Shown: positions 28,328 to 36,980 of the stretch, one piece after another | Numbering within the stretch: position 1 is the stretch's first letter | How the letters are laid out: every line of letters begins with the position of its first letter | Assembly (NCBI RefSeq): GCF_947179115.1 | Contig: NZ_CAMXCI010000001.1 | Location: 930,001-994,000, forward strand | DNA from: Commensalibacter papalotli | GTDB taxonomy: Bacteria > Pseudomonadota > Alphaproteobacteria > Acetobacterales > Acetobacteraceae | Reading direction: 5' to 3' | DNA: 64,000 nucleotides | Translations under genes and position numbers: made by a program | Notes under the pieces: generated by a model | What the model was told of the DNA's origin: nothing | What the model saw: the letters and a program-made list of their open reading frames with translations, nothing else | Database searches by the model: none

Positions 28328-28720
28328 TTATCTTGTAACGAGCTCTTCAACCCTACTTGTCAAAGCACCCAAAGAAAAAGGTTTCGTAATAAGTTTTATA
28401 TTATCATCCGTTGGTAATTGACCAACACCATGAGCATATCCTGTAATAAATAATATAGATAAATTAGGCCACATTTTCCGTGCCGTTTTGGCCAAATCAT
28501 TTCCATTAATACCAGGAAGACCAATATCTGTAAGTAATAAATCTATATTATTTTGCTGGCCATTTATCTCTTGCAACAAAGTTAATGCTGCTTGACCGTC
28601 CTCTGCAACCAGCACATTAAACTGCATTTCGCTCAGTAATTCAACTAATAATGGACGTAAAACAGAATCGTCCTCTACCACTAAAATTAATTTTTTGATT
28701 TTATCTTCTTCTTCATTCAT
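28328..28720 (-). CDS. Single-domain response regulator (CheY-like receiver)
   Basis: A 130-residue stand-alone receiver domain. Acidic pocket EDD (residues 16-18), phospho-accepting Asp65 in LLTDIGLPG, Thr93 in FITGYA and Lys113 in ITKPF are all present, so it should be phosphorylatable. There is no output domain. It lies 174 bp downstream of a PAS histidine kinase on the same strand. It probably either receives phosphate from that kinase or acts as a phosphate sink. Confidence 0.9.
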   Translation of the reverse strand: MNEEEDKIKKLILVVEDDSVLRPLLVELLSEMQFNVLVAEDGQAALTLLQEINGQQNNIDLLLTDIGLPGINGNDLAKTARKMWPNLSILFITGYAHGVGQLPTDDNIKLITKPFSLGALTSRVEELVTR

Positions 28721-28894
28721 GATGTTATTCCTTATACCCCTGAAGAAAAAGAAGAAATTATAACAGACATCATCTTAATCTTGAATTAAATTCATACGAC
28801 AAACAGATACATTGTTAATGACAACACATATAAAATCAATAGAATACTATAAAAGTTCAAGTCACTTTATCAGTAGCTTTATTAATATATCGAC

Positions 28895-30460
28895 CTAATT
28901 TTCTTGGTTCAAAATCGGTAAATAGATACTAATAGCACTGCCAGCCCCAAGTTTACTTTTAACCATAATATCACCACCAGATTGTTGTGCAAATCCATAA
29001 ACCATTGCCAACCCCAAACCTGTTCCCCAACCTACCTCTTTGGTCGTAAAAAATGGTTCGAAAATATGAGCAATCGTTTCTACGGACATACCTTCGCCTT
29101 CATCCTTGACGGTAATAACGATATACTCTCCACAAGGCAGTTGATTATTATGTAATGATGTGTCAGCAATACTCTCTTGATGTAAAATGACCATAATTCT
29201 TCCACCATGAGGCATTGCATCAGCAGAATTAATACAAAGATTCATCACTGCTAACTCCAGTTGTGAAGGGTCAGTTTTGACTAAGACACCAATAGGAACC
29301 TGATAGCGAATGTCTAAATAAATACTTTCTTTTAACACTGTATTATTAGTCTCTTTCCAGCGAGACGCGTGCCGCATTGATAAAGTCTGCGATAATAATT
29401 CATAGTTTTCTTGCAATTGCTTACGAACATCCACTTCTTGTAAAGAAAGTTTTTTCCTGCGACTAAAGCTAAGCAATCTTTCTGTCAGAGTTGATCCTTT
29501 TTGTGCTGCTGCTAGAGCATTGACCAGTAAGCGTTTTACAGAGGAGATTTGTTTTTCATGCAACTGATCTTGCGCTAACAATTGCTCTGAAAGCTCCAAA
29601 GAGCCCATCATAGTTGTTAAAAGATTGTTAAAATCATGAGCAATACCACCAGCCATTGTCCCCAAAGCTTGTAACTTTTCTGACTGTTGAAGCTTGGCCT
29701 CCAGCCCCTTCTGCTCGGTAATATCAAGCTCCATAATAACCGAAGAACGTGCGATTTCCCCTTTTGCCCTTCCCAGTAATAACCGAGTAATCACAAACCA
29801 TTGTGAAGGCTCATGTAAATGTGGAGATGGTACTTCCAAAGTTGCAACAAAGCGCTCTTCTTTTTGTAAACGTTGTTTAAACGCAGACAATTCTTCTGGT
29901 TTAAAAGAGGGTTCTATTTCCTCTTCAGTTTTTCCCAAGCATTCTTGAACCGTCAAGCCCCTACGTGCTGCAGCCAGCTCATTCATTTTGGTAAATTTGC
30001 CCTGCTCATCTTTAAAAGCCAGCCCATAAGGCAAATGATCAAGAAGTCCTTTTAACAAGATCTGCTCGTGCCTAAGTTGTCTGCGATATTCAGAACGAGC
30101 AACTGCGCGTTGCACGATTTCTTTTACCGTAAATGGTTCTAAAGGTTTAGGAATAAAAAAAGAAATCCCCCCCTGATTCAAGGCCGTAATTAAAAAATCG
30201 GTTCGATCTTTGGAGGCCAAAAGAATACGCGTTGCCACGGTAATATTTCTTACACGGGCAAAGAAAACATTTCCAAACATTGCTGGCATACAATAATTGT
30301 ATAAAATCGCCGAGAAATGCACACCTCTTTTGATCATATCTAATGCACAATGAGGAGATTGCGTGGCATAGACACAAAATTGATCCCCCAAGATTTCCTT
30401 GAGCTCTTGCAAAATCTTAGGATCGTCATCTATAACCAAAACAGCTGGAAGCATATCCAT
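28895..30460 (-). CDS. Histidine kinase with N-terminal pseudo-receiver, PAS, HisKA and HATPase domains
   Basis: A 521-residue cytoplasmic kinase with no membrane span. Residues about 1-125 are a receiver fold that keeps acidic residues (Asp11-13), Ser83 and Lys105 (FFIPKPLEPF) but has Asn55 (ILYNYCMPA) where the phosphorylated Asp should be. A PAS domain (about 140-255) follows, then HisKA with the phospho-His in GGIAHDFNNLL, and a HATPase domain with NLCINSADAMP (N box), VKDEGEGM (G1), FEPFFTTK (F) and GTGLGLAMVYG (G2). The stimulus is unknown. A strong AAAGGAG ribosome binding site precedes the ATG. The pseudo-receiver may act as a dimerisation or protein-binding regulatory module. Confidence 0.9.
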   Translation of the reverse strand: MDMLPAVLVIDDDPKILQELKEILGDQFCVYATQSPHCALDMIKRGVHFSAILYNYCMPAMFGNVFFARVRNITVATRILLASKDRTDFLITALNQGGISFFIPKPLEPFTVKEIVQRAVARSEYRRQLRHEQILLKGLLDHLPYGLAFKDEQGKFTKMNELAAARRGLTVQECLGKTEEEIEPSFKPEELSAFKQRLQKEERFVATLEVPSPHLHEPSQWFVITRLLLGRAKGEIARSSVIMELDITEQKGLEAKLQQSEKLQALGTMAGGIAHDFNNLLTTMMGSLELSEQLLAQDQLHEKQISSVKRLLVNALAAAQKGSTLTERLLSFSRRKKLSLQEVDVRKQLQENYELLSQTLSMRHASRWKETNNTVLKESIYLDIRYQVPIGVLVKTDPSQLELAVMNLCINSADAMPHGGRIMVILHQESIADTSLHNNQLPCGEYIVITVKDEGEGMSVETIAHIFEPFFTTKEVGWGTGLGLAMVYGFAQQSGGDIMVKSKLGAGSAISIYLPILNQEN

Positions 30461-30664
30461 GCTTGTTCTCCTTTACGCTAAAGAACTATCGTTCATATCC
30501 CCATGCTTGTAACTGATTTAGACACGCTATCAAATAGTTATTTATTATAAATCAAAGATTTTAATCCTTAATATACATCTATAAAATACAGTTTACCCTG
30601 TTATAATCGATGAATTATGGTATATCGATGCTATTCCTATACAAAAAAGTTGCTTTTTATAGGC

Positions 30665-30693
30665 TTGCATATTACTTCGAACCGAAAGATAAT
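30665..30693 (+). promoter_or_regulatory. Candidate sigma-70 promoter of the ftsE-ftsX operon
   Basis: TTGCAT (30665-30670) and GATAAT (30688-30693) with a 17-bp spacer lie 36 bp upstream of the GTG start at 30729, with TGAGG as ribosome binding site in between. Best consensus match I see in the window. Confidence 0.45.
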
Positions 30694-30728
30694 CAGTTCT
30701 AATTCAATGTCTATTTGAGGATTATTTC

Positions 30729-31163
30729 GTGAATATACCCACAGATACTACACACACCAATGAACGTTTGGCCACCTCTGCACCTGAACAACGCCGCATC
30801 AAAAGAAATTCAATGCCAGATAACGCTTTATTTCATATGATTTTGACTATTATATGGGCTATTTGTCATTTTATATTTTTCTTTATTCAGCAGATTGCTG
30901 AAATATTTGCGCCTCTTTTATTAATTATCGGCATTGTGTGGAAAATTTTACCGAGCTTGGTCCATTCGGCTGTTGGTATGGTCGATGCCGCGGATCCACA
31001 AATACGCGATATGGTCGGACGTGGCACAGAATTAATTCCAACCTCTATTAATGTTGCTGGTCATATCATTACTGCATCCTCTCTTATTTTTGATGGAATT
31101 TTACTAATAGCGCTTACAGCACTTTGTGCAACCATTACCGCCTTTTTAGGAAGACGTTTATAA
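30729..31163 (+). CDS. Small membrane protein upstream of ftsEX, function unknown
   Basis: A 144-residue protein with a polar, basic N-terminus (about 30 residues, rich in Thr, Arg and Asn), two close membrane spans (about 35-72, including FHMILTIIWAICHFIFFFI), a short loop and a third hydrophobic segment near the C-terminus (ASSLIFDGILLIALTALCA). I do not recognise a family. It starts with GTG behind TGAGG and is 47 bp upstream of ftsE on the same strand. Many alphaproteobacteria have a zinc-ribbon MJ0042-domain protein at this place; this one has no Cys pairs. Co-transcription with ftsEX is likely, so a role at the septum or cell wall is a reasonable guess only. Confidence 0.75.
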   Translation: MNIPTDTTHTNERLATSAPEQRRIKRNSMPDNALFHMILTIIWAICHFIFFFIQQIAEIFAPLLLIIGIVWKILPSLVHSAVGMVDAADPQIRDMVGRGTELIPTSINVAGHIITASSLIFDGILLIALTALCATITAFLGRRL

Positions 31164-31210
31164 AAAAGGTTTTCATCAACCTAACATAAGAAAGAGTTAA
31201 AGCATTACGC

Positions 31211-31876
31211 ATGATTCAACTTGATGGTGTCAGTTTAAACTATAAAGACGATATTCCTCTTTTGGAAAATGTAAACTTACATATTCCTCAAGGTGGGTTT
31301 TGTTGGTTAACAGGACCATCAGGGGTTGGAAAATCCACTTTGTTACGCATGTTGCATCTTGAAAAAAAATCAAGCACAGGCTTGGTAACAATTTTAGACA
31401 CCCCTACCAATCATGCACGCAGATCAATACTTTGCAAATTAAAGCAACGCATTGGAATGGTATATCAAGATTTCAGGCTAATCCCTAATTTAACAGTATT
31501 CGATAATGTTGCATTACCATTAAGGTTGCAACATTCAGACGAAGAAACCGTGCAACGCTGGACAATGCGTATTCTGGGATGGATGGGGCTTGAGCATAAA
31601 AAATATGTCTATCCTAAATTCTTGTCAGGAGGAGAACAGCAACGAATTTCCATTGCACGGGCTGTAATTCATCGCCCCAATTTATTACTGGCAGATGAAC
31701 CCACTAATGCTCTGGATGACTATCAAGTAAAACGCTTAATGGATTTATTTTATGACTTGAACGACTTAGGATGCACCATTATTATTGCAACTCATAATGA
31801 TGCGCTAATTCGTCAATTTCCTGCCCCGCGTTTAAAGTTGGAAAACGGACAATTATGGACAAGTGATGCTGTTTAA
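31211..31876 (+). CDS. ftsE: Cell division ATP-binding protein FtsE
   Basis: A 221-residue ABC ATPase. Walker A GPSGVGKSTLLRML, Q-loop VYQDFRLIP, signature SGGEQQRISIARA and Walker B LLLADEPTNALD are all intact. With FtsX it forms a membrane complex that controls peptidoglycan hydrolases at the division site. It overlaps the next gene, ftsX, and is therefore translationally coupled to it. Length is normal. Confidence 0.93.
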   Translation: MIQLDGVSLNYKDDIPLLENVNLHIPQGGFCWLTGPSGVGKSTLLRMLHLEKKSSTGLVTILDTPTNHARRSILCKLKQRIGMVYQDFRLIPNLTVFDNVALPLRLQHSDEETVQRWTMRILGWMGLEHKKYVYPKFLSGGEQQRISIARAVIHRPNLLLADEPTNALDDYQVKRLMDLFYDLNDLGCTIIIATHNDALIRQFPAPRLKLENGQLWTSDAV

Positions 31877-32816
31877 ATACAAAACAACAGATGGTTTAAA
31901 GCTGCAACGAGCATTACCTGGGCAATATTTAATTCCTCTTGTCGCAGCAATGGCATTTTTGGCTGCTCTTTCAATCGCTGGAGCATATGCAAGCCAACAA
32001 CTGGCAAATCGATGGAGTGCAGGTGCGGCTTCAACGGTTATTTTACAGATTCCAACGACAAGTGACATTCCTTTTTCTGATAATAAAACAACGGTCTCAC
32101 CAACAGCTAAAACAAAAACACAACTTATTCTTGCTTTATTAGCCAAATCAAAAGAACTTACCTCTTTTCATCAATTAACCGACAAAGAGATTGATGAGTT
32201 ATTAGCGCCTTGGCTTCACGAGAGTATTCAATCTTTTGCACTTCCTATTCCTGTAATTATTGAACTTCATTTAAAAAATGATCCTCCTCTTTCAGATACT
32301 TTACAAAAGTCTTTGAAAGAAATTATTCCTGATGTTGTCATCGAACAAAGTAATTTTTGGAATCAACGACTAAATGCACTCGCCAACAGCTTACAAACCA
32401 GTGCTTTTCTGGCACTTCTTATTGTAATATCGGTTGCTGCCACCGTCATTGCTTTATCCACAAGAAATGGGTTAATACAGTGTCGACAAACTATTGAAAT
32501 TATACATAATTTAGGGGCATCAGATACATATATTGCTCTACGTTTTGCAAATAGAAGCGCATACCTTGCTAGCATCGGTGGAGCAATAGGGAGTGTGTTT
32601 TCAATTCCCTTGCTTTTATTCCTAACCTATTTATGCTTGCCCTTCAGCAGCGATCCAAATTGGCAAGCATTATCCAACGCTAGCTGGTTTTATTTTTTGA
32701 TTACAACCCCTTTTCAGCTTTTCGCGTTGTTTATTCTTTTACCAATATGTAACTATTTAATAGGATGGATAACCACAACCATTATCGTATATTTCTGGCT
32801 AAGGCATTTAACATAA
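31866..32816 (+). CDS. ftsX: Cell division protein FtsX (permease-like)
   Basis: A 316-residue protein with the FtsX layout: a short cytoplasmic N-terminus, span 1 (about residues 20-40), a periplasmic domain to about residue 175 and three C-terminal spans. Start chosen is ATG 31866 with GGA 6 bp upstream; a GTG one codon earlier is also possible. The gene overlaps ftsE by 11 bp. FtsX recruits cell-wall hydrolase activators through the periplasmic domain. Sequence is divergent, as usual for the family; order and topology carry the call. Confidence 0.85.
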   Translation: MLFKYKTTDGLKLQRALPGQYLIPLVAAMAFLAALSIAGAYASQQLANRWSAGAASTVILQIPTTSDIPFSDNKTTVSPTAKTKTQLILALLAKSKELTSFHQLTDKEIDELLAPWLHESIQSFALPIPVIIELHLKNDPPLSDTLQKSLKEIIPDVVIEQSNFWNQRLNALANSLQTSAFLALLIVISVAATVIALSTRNGLIQCRQTIEIIHNLGASDTYIALRFANRSAYLASIGGAIGSVFSIPLLLFLTYLCLPFSSDPNWQALSNASWFYFLITTPFQLFALFILLPICNYLIGWITTTIIVYFWLRHLT

Positions 32817-32819
32817 AAC

Positions 32820-33440
32820 ATGGGAAAAATACGTTCTAAACCAAGATGGCTTATTCTGTGGGGAATATTGGGAACCATTCTTTTATGGGGGGGTGGTTTT
32901 GTTTTGTTTATTATTGATACCATAACCTATTATCCCCCTGCCCCTACAGCTCAAGGAATTGTGGTTTTAACAGGGGGTGCTAAACGCATTGAGACTGCTG
33001 TTAAGTTATTACAATCCAATCATGGGAAATATTTATTAATATCTGGGGTTCAATCAACGACGACGTTACAAGATTTAGAAAGAATCTTACCTTTTACCCT
33101 AAGCCAAAGTGATCGCGATCGGATTACCATAGGACACAGTGCAACCTCGACCATGGGAAACGCTGTTGAAACTGCTGCTTGGGCACATTATCACAATCTA
33201 AACTCGTTGATTATTGTAACCTCAAGTTATCATATTCGTCGTGCCCTTGTAGAAATGCAGACTTTATTAGATAATGTTACACTTTATCCTTATGTTGCTC
33301 GTAATGATAAAAAAGAAACTTTTTCACATATACACTCAATAAGGCTACTCTTTCTTGAATATAATAAATTCCTTGCAGCTTATACAGGGTTAATCCATAC
33401 TACCCGCCCAAAAGAAGATTTTTTAAAAAACATTCCATAA
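32820..33440 (+). CDS. DUF218 (YdcF/ElyC/SanA-like) membrane protein
   Basis: A 206-residue protein with one N-terminal membrane span (about 9-33) and a DUF218 domain: GIVVLTGGAKRIETAVKLL at the start, YLLISGVQS, and TSSYHIRRALVEMQ near the middle. Members such as ElyC and SanA affect envelope integrity and possibly undecaprenyl-phosphate handling; the reaction is not established. It begins 3 bp after ftsX and precedes plsC. The order ftsE-ftsX-DUF218-plsC is found across alphaproteobacteria, which points to a shared envelope role. Confidence 0.88.
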   Translation: MGKIRSKPRWLILWGILGTILLWGGGFVLFIIDTITYYPPAPTAQGIVVLTGGAKRIETAVKLLQSNHGKYLLISGVQSTTTLQDLERILPFTLSQSDRDRITIGHSATSTMGNAVETAAWAHYHNLNSLIIVTSSYHIRRALVEMQTLLDNVTLYPYVARNDKKETFSHIHSIRLLFLEYNKFLAAYTGLIHTTRPKEDFLKNIP

Positions 33441-33454
33441 AAAGCTGATCTCTG

Positions 33455-34150
33455 ATGGTTTTCATTCGTTCTATTTTATTTACACTCTATTTTGTTACCC
33501 TAACTATTTTTATGGGTATTTTTGCTTTTATTATTCGTTTTTTTGCTAAGAAACATGCTTTGTCTTACGCACAATTATGGACACGCCTTACTTTGCAAGG
33601 GCTTGAAAAATTATGTATGATTTCTACACAGATTATTGGTCAAGAAAATTTACCCACAGAACATTCTTTTTTAATTGCCTCTCAGCATCAATCTGCATTT
33701 GACACTTTTGTTTGGATGAATTTGTTGGAACGCCCTGCCTATATTATGAAGCGTGAGCTAATTCGTATTCCTTTAGTCGGACCAATGTTAAAACTATCTG
33801 GTATGATTCCTTTGGATCGGCAAGGTGGTATCAAGGCTCTTAAAAATCTGATCCAAGATTGTCAGAAAGCTGTTGATGATTTCAGACAAATTATTATTTT
33901 TCCAGAAGGTACACGCACAGCTGTAGGAGAAAAAGTTAAATTACATGCTGGAACAGTAGCTATTGCCAATCAACTCAACTTAAAAATAGTACCTGTGAGC
34001 ATTGACTCTGGTTATTGCTGGCCCAGAAATTCTTTTAAGAAATATCCTGGAACTATCCACATCACTATTCACCCAGCCATCACTGATACCAGCAATCGCA
34101 AAGAAACTTTAGCGGCTATAGAGCGCAGTTGGTCCAGTATAGAATCGTAG
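33455..34150 (+). CDS. plsC: 1-acyl-sn-glycerol-3-phosphate acyltransferase
   Basis: A 231-residue membrane acyltransferase that makes phosphatidic acid from lysophosphatidic acid. An N-terminal membrane helix (about residues 8-30) precedes the catalytic HX4D motif (His78 to Asp83 in QHQSAFDTF) and the glycerol-phosphate-binding FPEGTRT. Length is typical. It is the last gene of the ftsE operon, with 14 bp to the gene before. It supplies phospholipid precursor, as do psd and pssA 3 kb downstream for phosphatidylethanolamine. Confidence 0.93.
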   Translation: MVFIRSILFTLYFVTLTIFMGIFAFIIRFFAKKHALSYAQLWTRLTLQGLEKLCMISTQIIGQENLPTEHSFLIASQHQSAFDTFVWMNLLERPAYIMKRELIRIPLVGPMLKLSGMIPLDRQGGIKALKNLIQDCQKAVDDFRQIIIFPEGTRTAVGEKVKLHAGTVAIANQLNLKIVPVSIDSGYCWPRNSFKKYPGTIHITIHPAITDTSNRKETLAAIERSWSSIES

Positions 34151-34160
34151 TTAATAACCC

Positions 34161-34343
34161 TGTGGATAACTTAGTGGATGTTTTAATATAGCTTTTAAAG
34201 ACCAGAGTCGTTGGCAGTTTTTATAGATTCGCTAGAAAGCTTGAGTTTCTGGCGCTTTACAACAGTCAAACAAAAAAATAATTTATTTTTTTTTTTGATT
34301 TCAAGCGAATCTGTCTTGTGGATGTTTTAATACAACGACTCTG
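34161..34343. other. Nested inverted repeat with a DnaA-box match and a 15-bp direct repeat
   Basis: In the 199 bp after plsC, TGTGGATAA (34161-34169) is a perfect DnaA box on the minus strand. GTGGATGTTTTAATA occurs twice (34174-34188 and 34318-34332). Two nested inverted repeats flank an AT-rich centre: CAGAGTCGTTG (34203-34213) with CAACGACTCTG (34333-34343), and AGATTCGCT (34225-34233) with AGCGAATCT (34304-34312). A T12 tract (about 34286-34297) lies in the centre. The arms are too far apart for a simple terminator. An origin-like DnaA-binding site, a structured RNA or a remnant mobile element are all possible; none is proven. Confidence 0.6.
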
Positions 34344-34349
34344 TTTTAT

Positions 34350-35414
34350 ATGAAAATATTTGAATATTATATGTTTAATCGCCGAAAACATTTGTTTATC
34401 CAAAAGAAAACAACTTATAAAAAACTTTTTTTTATAAGTATCGTTTTTTTAGTTTTATTGGGTAATTACTTATTTGCTCATACTTATTTAATTAATAATA
34501 TAAACTACCTCTTAACAAGCCAACAGCATTTTTTAAAAAAACAAAACTTAACGTTTCAATATAAATTAATATCAACTTCATCATGGAGACTTTGGCCACA
34601 AGTTACCCTTGCCTATCCTACCATACAAAGAAACATAATTTCTGAATCTCAAACACTTTGGCAAGCAAAACAAGCAACACTTTCTTATTCGTTATGGCAC
34701 CCCTTTAGTCTTGCTATACAATTGGATGGAGAGCAAATCTTTTGTCCTCATGATTGTGTTCAGCTTCATGGGGCTCCATGGAATCTTTACATACCTTTTT
34801 TGGGAGGTTATCATAAAGAAACAATTTCGCTACAGTCTAAAGAAATTTTCTATACCAATATTTCTCAATCAACTTGGGGCATTCAATCTTTACAATTAAA
34901 GAATATACAAACTAAATTACATTGGGATAGCAACCAAGATCAAAGCAATAGCTTGGGTTATTCTCAGATTAGTATCCAGCAAGCTCTTGTCAACTTTGAT
35001 TCTTTTCCAGTTCAAAAATTAAACAATATACAACTACAAGCAGCTTTAATCAAAGATAACAACGCTCAGAACTTTGCAAGTAATTTATATAAACTATTAA
35101 TCCAAAAAATAAATTTTTCATGGAACACTTTATCTATTCATTCGACAGGAAAATTGTATTTTCCCCATCCACAACTTTTACCTACAGGCGAAATGTCACT
35201 TCATTTCAGTGGTATTGATCAAACCATTTATCAACAATTAATGTCTCTTAATTGTTGTATACAATTAAAACAAGAACTCTCCCAAACATTACTTCCTTCA
35301 CAATTAAATTTGACATTATTCATCCGTGAAGGGGTTATATATCTGGGAGCAATTCCTTTACAAACTCTTTGGTATGATCGTTTTAAAGCACTTGTAAAGA
35401 CTTATACAAAATGA
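34350..35414 (+). CDS. DUF2125-like envelope protein
   Basis: A 354-residue protein with an N-terminal membrane anchor (about residues 25-45) and a long beta-rich periplasmic part. The spacing of aromatic and Pro residues (WRLWPQVTLAYPTI, then QATLSYSLWHPFSLAIQLDG) resembles DUF2125, a family of uncharacterised periplasmic proteins distantly like AsmA. The start ATG (34350) has no Shine-Dalgarno sequence, and a second ATG lies at 34371. The right arm of the inverted repeat ends 6 bp before the start. The 3' end overlaps the convergent gloB by 13 bp. Function unknown. Confidence 0.7.
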   Translation: MKIFEYYMFNRRKHLFIQKKTTYKKLFFISIVFLVLLGNYLFAHTYLINNINYLLTSQQHFLKKQNLTFQYKLISTSSWRLWPQVTLAYPTIQRNIISESQTLWQAKQATLSYSLWHPFSLAIQLDGEQIFCPHDCVQLHGAPWNLYIPFLGGYHKETISLQSKEIFYTNISQSTWGIQSLQLKNIQTKLHWDSNQDQSNSLGYSQISIQQALVNFDSFPVQKLNNIQLQAALIKDNNAQNFASNLYKLLIQKINFSWNTLSIHSTGKLYFPHPQLLPTGEMSLHFSGIDQTIYQQLMSLNCCIQLKQELSQTLLPSQLNLTLFIREGVIYLGAIPLQTLWYDRFKALVKTYTK

Positions 35415-36133
35415 TCTTTCCCTCTGCGAAAATCTGTGAATTCAGTTATATTTTTTGCTAGTAAAAATGGATTTGTTCTTTTCTCTTCTGATAATAAAAC
35501 AGGTAAAGTTGGTAAACGTTGTTCCCTTAACTGTTTTACATTTTCTAACCTATTCCTAAGAGGCTGATAATTTGGAAAAACAGAAAGCGCAAAACGGCCA
35601 TTATCGACAGTATATTCGTGTCCACAATACACGTTGATATCCTCTGGCAATGCCGCGATTTTATTTAAACTGTTGAACATTTGAGCGGGTGTGCCCTCGA
35701 ACAAACGACCACATCCTAAACTAAATAATGTATCTCCTGTAAAAATCAGTTTTAAATCAGAAATATAGTAGCAAATAGAGCCCAATGTATGACCTGGTGT
35801 TTCAATTACTTGTACATCCCCTATCCCCTCTAAAGAGATAATATCTCCTTCATGAACAGTTTGATCAATATCAGGAATTTTGTCTGCTTCCTTTAATGGC
35901 GCATATACTTTACATTCAAAAATGTTTTTTAATTCGGTAATGCCATTGATATGATCACTGTGAAAATGTGTAATTAATATCGCTTTTAAAGAAATTTGCC
36001 TTTCTTTTAAAAATTGTAAGATCGGTTTTGCATCACCTGGATCAACAATAACTGCATTTTTACTCTTTTCATCAATCATTAACCATGCATAATTTGATTC
36101 AAAGAAAGGAATAGGTTCTATAGTTACAGTCAT
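35402..36133 (-). CDS. gloB: Hydroxyacylglutathione hydrolase (glyoxalase II)
   Basis: A 243-residue metallo-beta-lactamase-fold enzyme that hydrolyses S-lactoylglutathione to lactate and glutathione, the second step of methylglyoxal detoxification. The binuclear metal site is complete: HxHxDH in ITHFHSDHING, His in ETPGHTLGS, Asp in FTGDTLF and His in CGHEYT. The C-terminal glutathione-binding helical end (RTNPFLLA) matches the family. It overlaps the convergent DUF2125-like gene by 13 bp and is divergent from the methyltransferase-like gene. Confidence 0.94.
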   Translation of the reverse strand: MTVTIEPIPFFESNYAWLMIDEKSKNAVIVDPGDAKPILQFLKERQISLKAILITHFHSDHINGITELKNIFECKVYAPLKEADKIPDIDQTVHEGDIISLEGIGDVQVIETPGHTLGSICYYISDLKLIFTGDTLFSLGCGRLFEGTPAQMFNSLNKIAALPEDINVYCGHEYTVDNGRFALSVFPNYQPLRNRLENVKQLREQRLPTLPVLLSEEKRTNPFLLAKNITEFTDFRRGKDHFV

Positions 36134-36199
36134 AGTTTCTCCTTATTTCGACCACTATACTTTTATAAACTAAACAAAATATCTATAAAAAGAGTTGCA

Positions 36200-36952
36200 A
36201 TGGCCTACGATTTTAATTCTATTCTAGTTAATCAATGTCAAAAAAAGCAAGGAATAACAACCTATCTTCAATATAAATTAACCCAATTATGGCCCAATTT
36301 ATGTGGTTTGTCTCTTTTTACCCTTGGACAAACATTTTCTTTGTTTCCACAAAAGACCTGGTATCCTCATTACCACCTCCATGGCGTGTTAGATTCTATC
36401 CCTAATTGTAATTTAAAACATTTATACCATTACAACCAAAAAACTTGCTGCTTTTCAACAGATTCTTTTCCTTTGCAAGATTGCAGCATTGACCGCATTT
36501 TGTATGTACACGATGCAAAAGTAACGCAACAACAGTTTTACTCACTTCTACGTTCTTGCTGGAACACTTTAAATGATGATGGAAAAATTATTTTACTCTT
36601 GCCTAATAAACTAGGCTGGTGGTCCATAATTGACAATCTTTCTTTACGATACAGAAACTCCTTTTTTATTCAAAAGCTGAATATTATTTTGAAACAACAT
36701 ATGTTTCATATCAGCCATTATGAACGTGTAATATATTTTCCACCTAAAGTAATGAATTCACTTTCTTTACGAAATAATAAAATTCTAGAATTTATAGGGG
36801 TATTCTTTGTACCTTTTCTTGGTGGATATCACCTCATTGAAATTGAAAAAAATCTTTATGCACCAATTACAGTGACGCCTTTGAGAAAAAACTATATACT
36901 ACAAGAAAAATTATCCAAAACCAGTCTGAACCTTACAAATTCAGACCAATAA
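36200..36952 (+). CDS. SAM-methyltransferase-like protein with degenerate motif I
   Basis: A 250-residue protein resembling class I methyltransferases found divergent from gloB in many alphaproteobacteria. Post-motif regions are recognisable: FPLQDCSIDRILYVHDA, as in the FP..SFD..v.vH pattern, and LNDDGKIILLLPNKLGWWS, as in the LkpgGr.l.v.pNr.g.w pattern. The usual SAM-binding GxGxG loop near the N-terminus is not evident (the region reads GLSLFTLGQTFSLF). It may bind SAM weakly or have lost activity. The start ATG is 66 bp from the gloB start on the other strand. Confidence 0.7.
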   Translation: MAYDFNSILVNQCQKKQGITTYLQYKLTQLWPNLCGLSLFTLGQTFSLFPQKTWYPHYHLHGVLDSIPNCNLKHLYHYNQKTCCFSTDSFPLQDCSIDRILYVHDAKVTQQQFYSLLRSCWNTLNDDGKIILLLPNKLGWWSIIDNLSLRYRNSFFIQKLNIILKQHMFHISHYERVIYFPPKVMNSLSLRNNKILEFIGVFFVPFLGGYHLIEIEKNLYAPITVTPLRKNYILQEKLSKTSLNLTNSDQ

Positions 36953-36980
36953 GTATATTACGTCCAAAGGTTACGACAAC

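Noticed and set aside
34203..34343. The inverted repeat after plsC read as a plsC terminator.
   Set aside because: The perfect arms are 70-120 bp apart and the T12 tract is inside the loop, not after the stem.
35402..36133. GloB metal motif reading THFHSDH looked as if a His were missing.
   Set aside because: The required pattern is HxHxDH, which HFHSDH satisfies; the Phe is at a variable position.
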